From a virus: DNA of 64,000 nt. Shown here in pieces: positions 42,661 to 50,942 of the stretch; position 1 is the stretch's first letter; every line of letters begins with the position of its first letter. The stretch spans positions 1 through 64,000 of the IMG/VR virus record IMGVR_UViG_3300030060_002972. One strand, 5' to 3'. The notes under the pieces are model-generated. The model was not told the DNA's origin, ran no database searches, and worked only from the letters and a program-made list of their open reading frames with translations. The position numbers and the translations under genes are program-made.

Positions 42661-43179
42661 ATGGGTAGACGAAGAGAATTAGGTAACTATACAGGTAAGA
42701 TATTACAAACAGTAAGAGGCGAGTTGACTACAAAATTTGCATCTTCTGCTACTGCTAGTTATGTAGACATAGGTCTAAGTGCTGCAATTACTCCAGCATC
42801 AACAAGTAATAAAATAATTATACATGCTACAATTTGGAGTGGTGGACAAAATGATGCTTATCCTTTCTTTAGATTACTTAGAGGTTCTACAGAAATAGGA
42901 AGTGGTACAGGTAATAGTGGTAGTAATAATGTTAACGCTTTTGCAGGTGGATTTTTTACAGCAATAGGTGCAATGCAATATAGACAGCATTGTCTTAACA
43001 GACATTTTGTAGATTCACCCAATACTACTTCTGCAACAACATATAAGATACAAGGTAAAAATCCTTATGTAGCTGGTGGTGCAGGAATAGTTTACATTAA
43101 TAGGGCTCATAATGATGGAGACAATTTATTTGCAGGATGCTTGCAAAGTGAATTAGTTTTAATGGAGGTAGCAGGGTAA
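42661..43179 (+). CDS. Tail fibre tip protein spanning the unit A/B join
   Basis: A 172-residue fibre-tip domain protein (RELGNYTGKILQTV at the start, ITPASTSNKI in the middle, LMEVAG at the end). The 90-base segment 42,973-43,062 is identical to positions 5-94, and Met-105 of this protein is the same codon as the first Met in the fragment at the window start. Whether the first 104 codons belong to unit A or unit B cannot be decided from the sequence. The preceding bases end GGGGTAATAT, giving a weak ribosome binding site. Confidence 0.7.
   Translation: MGRRRELGNYTGKILQTVRGELTTKFASSATASYVDIGLSAAITPASTSNKIIIHATIWSGGQNDAYPFFRLLRGSTEIGSGTGNSGSNNVNAFAGGFFTAIGAMQYRQHCLNRHFVDSPNTTSATTYKIQGKNPYVAGGAGIVYINRAHNDGDNLFAGCLQSELVLMEVAG
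42973..43062. repeat. 90-bp exact direct repeat at the unit join
   Basis: The 90 bases from ATGCAATATAGACAGC onward are identical to positions 5-94. The next bases differ (G against C), and the four bases before differ too (ATCT against TGCA). It lies inside a fibre-tip gene in the same frame in both places. It defines a 42,968-bp unit and is long enough to mislead a short-read assembler or to serve in homologous recombination. Confidence 0.9.
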
Positions 43180-43499
43180 TGCCAGTAACAAGTATATTAA
43201 ATGGAACAGTAACCACAGATGGCACAGAGCAGACCGTAGGTTCTGCACAAACTAGTGATAACTTTTTTACAGGTTATATAGATTTATCAAACAATGCATC
43301 GGGTGATACCATTGTAATAAAAATAAAAGTAAGGGTAGATAGTAGTGATATTATATGTATACAAGATACATTTACTGGTGCACAAGCTGAACCACTATAT
43401 CACTTTCCACCACTGCCTAGTACAGAAAATTTTGTAGTAACAATACAAAAAACAGGTGGAACAAATAGAGCATACAAATATAGGATATTTACAGCGTAG
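43179..43499 (+). CDS. Small conserved tail or fibre protein (unit B)
   Basis: A 106-residue orthologue of the 660-980 protein, identical over most of its C-terminal 70 residues and different in the first third (SILNGT for SIATGT, TSDNFFTGY for TGDFFFSGY). Start and ribosome binding site are in the same arrangement. The high identity next to the join, compared with lower identity further on, may reflect recent exchange. Confidence 0.7.
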   Translation: MPVTSILNGTVTTDGTEQTVGSAQTSDNFFTGYIDLSNNASGDTIVIKIKVRVDSSDIICIQDTFTGAQAEPLYHFPPLPSTENFVVTIQKTGGTNRAYKYRIFTA

Positions 43500-44129
43500 A
43501 TGGCATTAGGACGTTTTTCAGGAAGATTAAATCAATTTAGTGCAGGTGCTGCAGGAGTACCTGTATTAGAAATTGAAGTAAGTGCAGTTACAACAACTAA
43601 TGCATTTGGTACACCTATTGCTAAATTACAAGCTAGCAATACAGGTTTAGCTGATGGGTTTGCATTTGGTACTACGGTAGTCAAGTTAGAAGTTAATACA
43701 CTAACTGGATTTGAAGATACATTTGTATTTGGTACAAGTGTTGCTAAGTTACAAGCTAGTAACACAGGTATATCAGATGGTTTTGCTTTTGGTACACCAA
43801 TAGGAAAGTTACAAGCAAGTAACACAGGATTGTCTGACCCGTTTGCTTTTGGTACGGCTATAGCAAAACTAGAAGCTGGTACTACTGGTATCTCAGACAG
43901 TTTTGTATTTGGAACATTAGCCTCTAAGATGAATGTAACACTTAGTGGCTTTGCAGAAACAGACGCTGTAGGTAATGCGTTAGTAGTATTTAAGGATTGG
44001 TCAGTAATAGTTGCACCTACAAGCACAGACTTTAGCGAAGTAACAGCTGCAAGTAGTACAGACTTTAGTGCCGTAGCTGCAGCAAGTAGTAGTGATTTTA
44101 CACAAGTAGATAACGAAGGTAGTTTATGA
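43500..44129 (+). CDS. Six-repeat tail fibre-like protein (unit B)
   Basis: A 209-residue orthologue of the 981-1607 protein. It keeps six repeats of about 20 residues with FGTxxAKLQ cores, but their order and sequence are more uniform here (three copies of KLQASNTG). One repeat is 21 residues long. The C-terminal part (AETDAVGNALVVFKDW and the S-T-D-F repeats) is highly conserved. This suggests repeat homogenisation within a fixed-length fibre. Confidence 0.7.
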   Translation: MALGRFSGRLNQFSAGAAGVPVLEIEVSAVTTTNAFGTPIAKLQASNTGLADGFAFGTTVVKLEVNTLTGFEDTFVFGTSVAKLQASNTGISDGFAFGTPIGKLQASNTGLSDPFAFGTAIAKLEAGTTGISDSFVFGTLASKMNVTLSGFAETDAVGNALVVFKDWSVIVAPTSTDFSEVTAASSTDFSAVAAASSSDFTQVDNEGSL

Positions 44130-45571
44130 AAAGATTTATAAAAGATTTATCAGGTGGGTTAAATTTATCTAGACCACCACATTTAATACAAGATAATCAA
44201 TTATCTGTTGCTACCGATTGCGTGTACAGGTCAGGCAAATGGCAAAAACGTGATGGCTTTGCAAACTTAACTGCAACTACAGATACTGCAAAAGTATTAG
44301 AAATAGCAGACCAAGTACGTAATGATGGCACAGCTAGAAGATTTCATGCTACAACCAATAACATATACGAATGGAATGGCAGTAGTTATACAGCAAGATT
44401 AGCTGCTAGTAGTAATAGACTATCAACAGAAAAATTATTCTTTACAGAAATAAATAATGAAATATATGTAACAGATGGTAAAAACAATATAGCTAAATCT
44501 AGCACAGGAGCATTTAGTAATATATCTTGGGATACTAGTAGCTCTGGTAGAAATGTAACTGCTGCACATATAATTTTAGCATTTAATTCTAGATTATTAT
44601 TATTTAATACAACAGATGGTACTGACGGAGAAGTGCCTTATAGATTGTTATTTACAGACGTATTAGATTTTGACCGTGTATCAACTAATAATTTTCTAGA
44701 CTTAAGTTATTCATCATCACCTATAGTAAGTGCAAAACGATTAGGACAAAATTTTATAGCAGTATATAAATCAGATTCTATTGTAACATTACAAGACCAA
44801 GGTAGCCCATTATTCTTTGTACCTAAAGCTAGACAGACTATAGGTATCATAGGACCAAAGGCTGTAACAGATATACCTAATGGACATTTATTTGTTAGTA
44901 ATGATGGCATCTATGTATTTAATGGTGGTGCAGTAGAACCTGTAGCAGATAGAACAGTTGTAAATAATTTCTTTAATAACCTAAATTATACATACAAAGA
45001 TAATATATATTGTTGGACAGATTTAAGAAATAGAGAAGTAATAATACATTACCCTACTGGTAGTAACGAAGAACCCGATAAATGTTTAGTTTGGAATTAT
45101 CAATCTAATGTATGGAGTCAATGGAATTTTGCAGCATACTCTGGGTTCTATAGATATAGAGCTATCAATACACCAGAAGTATATTTTGGTTCTGGGTCAG
45201 GCATAGTAAAACAAAGAGATACGTCAGGCACTGATGGTAGTTCTGCTATAGCTAGTACATTAGCAACCAAAGCATTTCACAGTGTATTTGATGGACAGAT
45301 ATTAGGCGGTAGTCCTGAGTCTGCCACAGACTATGTACAAATATTAAGAGTGCAAACAGATGCTACACCTACTAGCACAACTATATCTGTAGGTGCGGCA
45401 GATTTGGGTACAGATACCCCAACTTATTCTGACAGTACAATTACTGATGAAGACGGTAAAGCACCTAGAGCAGATTTTAATTCGTTTGGCAGATACATAA
45501 CAATTAAAGCTACCAACTTTACAAGTCTATCCGAGTTTGTAGTAGACTTAGAATCTGGAGGTGATAGTTAA
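44126..45571 (+). CDS. Tail stabilisation/hub-like protein (unit B)
   Basis: A 481-residue orthologue of the 1604-3049 protein, equal in length and about 90 percent identical by eye. Substitutions are scattered and conservative, for example ARPPHLIED to SRPPHLIQD. The strong conservation marks it as a core tail part. It overlaps the six-repeat gene by four bases. Confidence 0.65.
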   Translation: MKRFIKDLSGGLNLSRPPHLIQDNQLSVATDCVYRSGKWQKRDGFANLTATTDTAKVLEIADQVRNDGTARRFHATTNNIYEWNGSSYTARLAASSNRLSTEKLFFTEINNEIYVTDGKNNIAKSSTGAFSNISWDTSSSGRNVTAAHIILAFNSRLLLFNTTDGTDGEVPYRLLFTDVLDFDRVSTNNFLDLSYSSSPIVSAKRLGQNFIAVYKSDSIVTLQDQGSPLFFVPKARQTIGIIGPKAVTDIPNGHLFVSNDGIYVFNGGAVEPVADRTVVNNFFNNLNYTYKDNIYCWTDLRNREVIIHYPTGSNEEPDKCLVWNYQSNVWSQWNFAAYSGFYRYRAINTPEVYFGSGSGIVKQRDTSGTDGSSAIASTLATKAFHSVFDGQILGGSPESATDYVQILRVQTDATPTSTTISVGAADLGTDTPTYSDSTITDEDGKAPRADFNSFGRYITIKATNFTSLSEFVVDLESGGDS

Positions 45572-46857
45572 TGTCTATAAATAATTATTCTTTTGATGAC
45601 ATAACCATACCTCAACCACCTGTATATATAGAAGGTCAAGTATTAGATTATGTTACAGAAAAAATACCACAGTTTTTTAATTCACAATATATAGCGTTAC
45701 TTGATTTTGTAGGTGCAGTACAAAATGCATTTCTAATAGATAGCGACCAAGTTAATTCATTAGACGCAGATAAAATAACTAGCAATACACAATTTACACA
45801 AAGTGTGTTTGTTGGTGCAGAAAGTAAAATAAAATTAGATGGAGCCAATAATTTAATTACTGTTGATGATAGCCAAGGCACACCAGTAACTAGAGTGAAA
45901 ATTGGTAAAGTAGGTACCGGCACTAACGAGTATGGTATACAAATAATAGATGCAGGCGGTACTATAAGATTTCAGACAGGTAGTAGCACTTTTATTGACG
46001 GAGGCATAATATCTGCTGATAGTGTTACAGCTACACAAATAGCAGCTAGCACAATAACAACTACACAGTTAGCAGCTAATACGATTACAGCTGATGATAT
46101 TGCATCTAGTACAATCACTGCTACAGAATTAGCAGCAGGTGCCGTTACAGCTGGTAAAATAAATGTAAGTGAATTATCTGCTATAGTAGCAGACTTAGGA
46201 ACAATTACTGCTGGTACAATTACCGGTGGTACAATACAAACTGCGGCATCGGGTGCTAGAGTTGAATTAGCATCATCTGGTTTAAATGCATACAAATCAG
46301 ATGGTACACAAACTGTAGATGTAAATGTAGATGGTACGTTTAGATTTGGTCCTAGCAGTGGTGATAACGTTGCGTGGGATAATAGTAACTTAACTGTTAG
46401 TGGTGATATTATTGCTACAGGTAATATACAAGATGGAGCTGTGACAGTACCGACTGTGACAACAGGTACATCTTCTGATGGTAGCAATGTAAATTTAGTT
46501 GTGTCTACAAAGGGTGGAAACATTGTAGCCACTATTTCTGTTGTAGCTGTTGTACGAGGTCTTACTGCTGTAGGTACAGGATTAGGAAATATGAGAGTGC
46601 AAATAGATGGCAACACGTTTAAAAATGTTGTAGGTTCTAAGGCTACATCTGGTGGTGGTAGTGTAGTAGTACCACAAAATACTGATGGGCAAACATGCAC
46701 TGGCACATTCTTAGATGGAGACCCAGCAGGAAGTATAGGTAGTGCAGCTAATACAACATATACAGTAGCAGTTGATATTACAGATGTAATAACTGATACT
46801 ACATTAAGTGTACAAAGTTATAGTGTAAAATTAGTAACATTGGAGACATTTAAATGA
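45571..46857 (+). CDS. Tail fibre/tip protein with T-I-T-A repeats (unit B)
   Basis: A 428-residue orthologue of the 3049-4305 protein. The extra ten residues are in the TITA-type stalk, which has more repeats (for example ASTITTTQLA, ANTITADDIA). The C-terminal 130 residues are nearly identical to unit A. Length change in the stalk with a fixed tip is usual for trimeric phage fibres. Confidence 0.7.
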   Translation: MSINNYSFDDITIPQPPVYIEGQVLDYVTEKIPQFFNSQYIALLDFVGAVQNAFLIDSDQVNSLDADKITSNTQFTQSVFVGAESKIKLDGANNLITVDDSQGTPVTRVKIGKVGTGTNEYGIQIIDAGGTIRFQTGSSTFIDGGIISADSVTATQIAASTITTTQLAANTITADDIASSTITATELAAGAVTAGKINVSELSAIVADLGTITAGTITGGTIQTAASGARVELASSGLNAYKSDGTQTVDVNVDGTFRFGPSSGDNVAWDNSNLTVSGDIIATGNIQDGAVTVPTVTTGTSSDGSNVNLVVSTKGGNIVATISVVAVVRGLTAVGTGLGNMRVQIDGNTFKNVVGSKATSGGGSVVVPQNTDGQTCTGTFLDGDPAGSIGSAANTTYTVAVDITDVITDTTLSVQSYSVKLVTLETFK

Positions 46858-47024
46858 ACAAGTGTGAATGTAAAAATAAAGAAATATTAGAAAAAAAATT
46901 AGAAGACTTAGAGATTCGTTATGAACAATCTAAGGCTGCAAGTGCATACTTACAAGGGCAAGTTATGTTAATAAAAGAATTGTTAGAATGTGTTTGTGAG
47001 GAGGATTGTAATTGCAAAAAGTAA
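46854..47024 (+). CDS. Small cysteine-flanked coiled-coil protein (unit B)
   Basis: A 56-residue orthologue of 4302-4478, overlapping the previous gene as ATGA. It starts MNKCECKNKE and ends LECVCEEDCNCKK. All six cysteine positions match unit A while the helix between has changed heavily, which shows selection on the cysteines. Its end overlaps the next gene by 13 bases and holds that gene's ribosome binding site. Function unknown. Confidence 0.8.
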   Translation: MNKCECKNKEILEKKLEDLEIRYEQSKAASAYLQGQVMLIKELLECVCEEDCNCKK

Positions 47025-47422
47025 TATATGATTACCAAGAGTATTATGTTGATAAATACATAGAAGAAGTAAAACCTAAAGAAACCAGAGACATACTAAC
47101 TCACGGATTAACATGGCATATATTAACTGAAGGCAGTTGGGATTCTGAACCTATGGGGATGATAGGTTATCAAATAGTAACAGATGGTCATGAGAATAAA
47201 TTGTACATAGAATTTATATACATTGACCCTAAATATAGAAGGAGACCTAACTTATGGTTTAGCAAAATTGTACAGTTTTGTAGAAAATGGAAATTTAAGA
47301 CTGTAGAAATATCAGCAAGCCAAAAAACAAAAAGATGGGTAGAAAAATTAGCAAATAAAAAACCTTATGTTTTAATTTATGACGTAGATGTATCACGTTT
47401 AGAAAAAAAATATGGGTGGTAG
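47012..47422 (+). CDS. GNAT-like fold protein (unit B)
   Basis: A 136-residue counterpart of 4457-4825. The core LYIEFIYIDPKYRRRPNLWF and the following FKTVEISA fit the acetyl-CoA binding region of the GNAT fold, but the loop is unusual here too. The start is TTG with GAGGAGG seven bases upstream; no ATG is available nearby. Sequence is much diverged from unit A, unlike its neighbours. Confidence 0.6.
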   Translation: MQKVIYDYQEYYVDKYIEEVKPKETRDILTHGLTWHILTEGSWDSEPMGMIGYQIVTDGHENKLYIEFIYIDPKYRRRPNLWFSKIVQFCRKWKFKTVEISASQKTKRWVEKLANKKPYVLIYDVDVSRLEKKYGW

Positions 47423-47431
47423 GAGAACACA

Positions 47432-48709
47432 ATGGCTAGTAGAAGTAAATCAAGAAGTAAACAAGAATCTGTACAAGGACCAAGTACAACGCAAACTATA
47501 GCAGCTAATGCAATATTAGAATCATTAATGCCAGGTAGTACACAAGCAGGCACAGGATATGTGCAACAACCTGTTCAACAAATGCAAACACAAACAGGTT
47601 TACCTTACGAAGGTCCTGGAGGAACACCACAGGGACAAGCAGTGGGTTCTAGAGCAACAGATGCTAGTAAAGAAGGTTATGGAGTAAAACAAGGACGAGA
47701 TATCATGTCACAATTTTTAAGTACAGTTCCCGCATATTCATCATCATTACCTGGAGACAGTAATCGTATGGTAACACAAAGTCCTACAGGTTTAGAAGCT
47801 GGGCAAGAAGCGTTAAAATTATTACCTGATTTTGATGACGCTGCTTATGTAGATTTTTTTGAAAAATACGATTCAGGTACATTGTCAGAGTCTTCTAATC
47901 AAGTTGTAACAAATATTCTGGATATTGTAAATAATCCAGTGGCTGCAAGCCAAGAACAAATGGCAGAGATATACAGAGTATCTAATATGGAAGAAGCACT
48001 AAGTGTGCCAGAACCCCCAGTGTTAACAGAAGTTGTTGGACAGATTGTAGAAAATTTACCAACACCAATGACTAATTTTATGAATAACATTTTTATTGCA
48101 GGAACCCAAGAGGCAATGGAAGCAGAGATAGAAAACTTAAGTCAAAAATTACTTGATTTTGGTAATGAAACCGCAAGTGATTTTATGGATGCTACATTAG
48201 GTAGAGTTGCTGCACAAACTGGTGGTGCAATGTCTGGAGCAGCTTTAGCGGCTATACAAGAGGGCGTAGTAGATATTGCCAAAGGTGTTAATACACAAAT
48301 AGCCCAAGCAAGATTAAGTGCTATGGGTACTTTACTGCAAGCTAGAGAACAAGGTATAAGTTTAATTACACAGCTATTAGATGACGGTCAACAACAACAA
48401 GCTATGGAGTTAAGTAGAGGTATTAAAGATGTAGAGTTAGCTTTGGCTACACAACAAAGTAAATTAAATGCCCATACACAAATGCAGATGCAAATGAATC
48501 AATCACTACAAAATATACTACCAATTATTGTAGATGAAGAAAGACAAGTAGAAGCAAACAAAGAAAGAACACAACAATTTATTTATAACTTAATGGCACA
48601 ACTAGCTACAGCTGGTCCATCGTCTAGTTACAGTTATGGTAAATCAAGGTCATCATCATTTAGTCTAGGTGGTCAAGTAGGAATTACTTACGCTATGGGT
48701 CCAAAATAA
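47432..48709 (+). CDS. Virion-associated protein, Gln-rich (unit B)
   Basis: A 425-residue counterpart of 4825-6066. They share the SKSRSKQESVQGPSTTQT-type N-terminus and the exact QQPVQQMQTQTGLP motif, then drift apart; both contain a GGAM motif near two-thirds and Gln-rich helices afterwards. AGGAGA precedes ATG. Probable internal virion or tail-tube component. Confidence 0.6.
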   Translation: MASRSKSRSKQESVQGPSTTQTIAANAILESLMPGSTQAGTGYVQQPVQQMQTQTGLPYEGPGGTPQGQAVGSRATDASKEGYGVKQGRDIMSQFLSTVPAYSSSLPGDSNRMVTQSPTGLEAGQEALKLLPDFDDAAYVDFFEKYDSGTLSESSNQVVTNILDIVNNPVAASQEQMAEIYRVSNMEEALSVPEPPVLTEVVGQIVENLPTPMTNFMNNIFIAGTQEAMEAEIENLSQKLLDFGNETASDFMDATLGRVAAQTGGAMSGAALAAIQEGVVDIAKGVNTQIAQARLSAMGTLLQAREQGISLITQLLDDGQQQQAMELSRGIKDVELALATQQSKLNAHTQMQMQMNQSLQNILPIIVDEERQVEANKERTQQFIYNLMAQLATAGPSSSYSYGKSRSSSFSLGGQVGITYAMGPK

Positions 48710-48724
48710 AATTAGGAGAATAAT

Positions 48725-50935
48725 ATGGGAAGATTAACAGGTATAAATTTAGGTCCACTTTCAATTAAATTTGATAGAGACAAAACAGCACAGCGTAAAA
48801 GTGATAGATTCAAAGCGCAAGATATTGTATCCAAACTTACTAGGGATGCATTAAAAGGTGTTAATACTGATAGTACCAATAATATAATACGTAAAGGTAT
48901 TGCAGATTTAGAATCAGGTAGTGATAAAATTATTAATAGTAAAAGAGATTTGGGTACAAGTACCCTAACTACTAGTGGATTAGAAGGTGCTAATATTAAA
49001 GGTAGCACTACTTTAAGTGATGATGTTTTAACTCAAGCCAAAGAAGACTCTGGAGGTTTTGTAGACGAAGCATCTAAGTTAGCCGTAGAAACTCACATAA
49101 AAAAATTAACTGATTTTAATAAAAATATTACTGAAAAAGAAAGAGTAGTAGCAGAAAATATAGACAATGTTATAAATCACCCGTCTGTAGGCGGCAGTGT
49201 TAAAACAATATTAGGCAATGAAAATATTACTGATACACAAAAAGTAGATTACATATATGGATTAATAAATGATTTAGCATCTATTAAACCACAGAGTGAG
49301 AGAAGTAAAACTAGATTACAAGAAGCAGATAAAGCCTTAAATACCACGTTAAAAAATAAAACTGTTCAAGATACATTTTTAGCGTTTAAACCAGCTGCAG
49401 GTGGTGGTTTCCAATTTGAAGCAAGTGATGGTTCTGCTATTACTTTCGGTAGTGATGAAAGGACGCCTTTACCTGGCATAGGTATGGGTGCCTATACTCC
49501 AGATGTAGCAGCTAGTCATACTTATATTGATAACAAAAGTTTGAAGTTAGATGAAGATTATCATTTTTTGGATAACACTGTTAGAGTTGCAGTGCCTGGC
49601 GACCCTACTGTAATAGAAACTAAAGATGACGGTACTCAAATAACATCATCAGTAGAAGATTATATAGATTTTGATGGTCTAACATATAGTGCGTTATATC
49701 CTAAATATTTACGTACTAAATATGATGACAATTATACTGTAGAAGATTTTAATAATGATGTTAGTCAATATATGAAAAGTCAAATTTTTGGCGGGTCTAG
49801 TGCAGATTATGATGACGAGTTAGCTAATACTATTGATGAGGCTATCGGTAACAGTATGGGTCAACAGCTGTATGACCAATTAGCATCTTTTGATGCAAAT
49901 GCTAAAATAGGAGCATATAATAAATACAAAGAAGACGCTGGTGTAGGAGGTGGACTTGAAGCCTTAAACCAAATTAGGACAAAAGACGCTGAACGTATTA
50001 CAGAAGATGCATTTTTCAGAATGTATGAAAAAGAACAAGAAGAAATGTACCGTGCAGGTTCAACCTATAGCTCGTATATGAAAGAACACAGAGTAGCATC
50101 ACAAGATAAATTTTTACGTGCAGCATCTAGTCAATTTAGTGGATATAGACAAAGATTTAATGACATACTTAATAGATACGGAGATGATGACGGTAGTTTA
50201 CACGACCAGCTTAGCAAAAAACTAGGTTATGACACAGAAGAATATTTTGAACATTTATTATTAAACGGAGATTTATCACAAATTCAAAACACCTTAATAC
50301 AAATAGGTAGATTCTTAGAATTAGGTGATAATGAAAATGCTGATATGATAAAATATATTATTGGTGATACAACTACATTTGGTAATTTTGTAAAACTTAG
50401 AGATAAAATCTACACAGATGATGCAAATACAATAAACCCAAACATATCTGGTATGAAAGCCATGTTTGGCAACTTTGCTTCACTAAATAGAAGTCTTAAT
50501 TTTTCTGGTGACGAAGTAATATTTGAAGATGTTAGACAAGAAATTAAAGGTGATAAGAAAACTTTGTTAGATGCTTTGTATAAAGAAGTAACTACAAATA
50601 GTAAACTAGGTAATTTAATTAGTGCTGTAGAAGAATCTTACACTCAATCTGAGGGTAACGCATTTACTATAGGTGGTGCTGATGAGGTAGATGCACAAGA
50701 TGCAGATGTATTAGCGGGACAAATTGCAGAGATAGATACAGAAACTAGTGAACTTAACGCTTCTAGTACAGAAGTAGCGTCTGTTGTTAACGCACTGTTA
50801 CCAGATTTAGCTAGTGCTGGTATAGATGTAGATACATACTTAGAAGCTTTATTGGAAGATATGAAATATGTTGCAAGAGACAGAGCAAAATTTAAACGAG
50901 ATATAATTAATCAATTAAACTTTGATTTAGGATAG
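48725..50935 (+). CDS. Large putative internal virion protein (736 aa, unit B)
   Basis: A 736-residue charged protein with AGGAGAAT upstream. It sits exactly where unit A has its 782-residue protein but shows no clear similarity by eye. The C-terminus is acidic (ADEVDAQDADVLAGQIAEID). No enzymatic motif, signal or membrane segment was seen. It was either replaced by another gene or diverged past recognition. Confidence 0.6.
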   Translation: MGRLTGINLGPLSIKFDRDKTAQRKSDRFKAQDIVSKLTRDALKGVNTDSTNNIIRKGIADLESGSDKIINSKRDLGTSTLTTSGLEGANIKGSTTLSDDVLTQAKEDSGGFVDEASKLAVETHIKKLTDFNKNITEKERVVAENIDNVINHPSVGGSVKTILGNENITDTQKVDYIYGLINDLASIKPQSERSKTRLQEADKALNTTLKNKTVQDTFLAFKPAAGGGFQFEASDGSAITFGSDERTPLPGIGMGAYTPDVAASHTYIDNKSLKLDEDYHFLDNTVRVAVPGDPTVIETKDDGTQITSSVEDYIDFDGLTYSALYPKYLRTKYDDNYTVEDFNNDVSQYMKSQIFGGSSADYDDELANTIDEAIGNSMGQQLYDQLASFDANAKIGAYNKYKEDAGVGGGLEALNQIRTKDAERITEDAFFRMYEKEQEEMYRAGSTYSSYMKEHRVASQDKFLRAASSQFSGYRQRFNDILNRYGDDDGSLHDQLSKKLGYDTEEYFEHLLLNGDLSQIQNTLIQIGRFLELGDNENADMIKYIIGDTTTFGNFVKLRDKIYTDDANTINPNISGMKAMFGNFASLNRSLNFSGDEVIFEDVRQEIKGDKKTLLDALYKEVTTNSKLGNLISAVEESYTQSEGNAFTIGGADEVDAQDADVLAGQIAEIDTETSELNASSTEVASVVNALLPDLASAGIDVDTYLEALLEDMKYVARDRAKFKRDIINQLNFDLG

Positions 50936-50942
50936 GTGTTAC

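Noticed and set aside
42364-42972. Single large phage with an internal 21-kb duplication
   Set aside because: The second unit differs throughout, has its own gene gains and losses, and repeats late and early genes in the order expected of a separate genome. A duplication would need long divergence and loss; a second relative is simpler.
45972-46706. Long antisense open frame of 244 residues within the unit B tail fibre gene
   Set aside because: It lies opposite a well-supported repetitive fibre gene, its composition (Pro, Val, Thr, Ile) is a mirror of the fibre repeats, and it has no ribosome binding site. The matching unit A frame (3,702-4,250) is a similar shadow.
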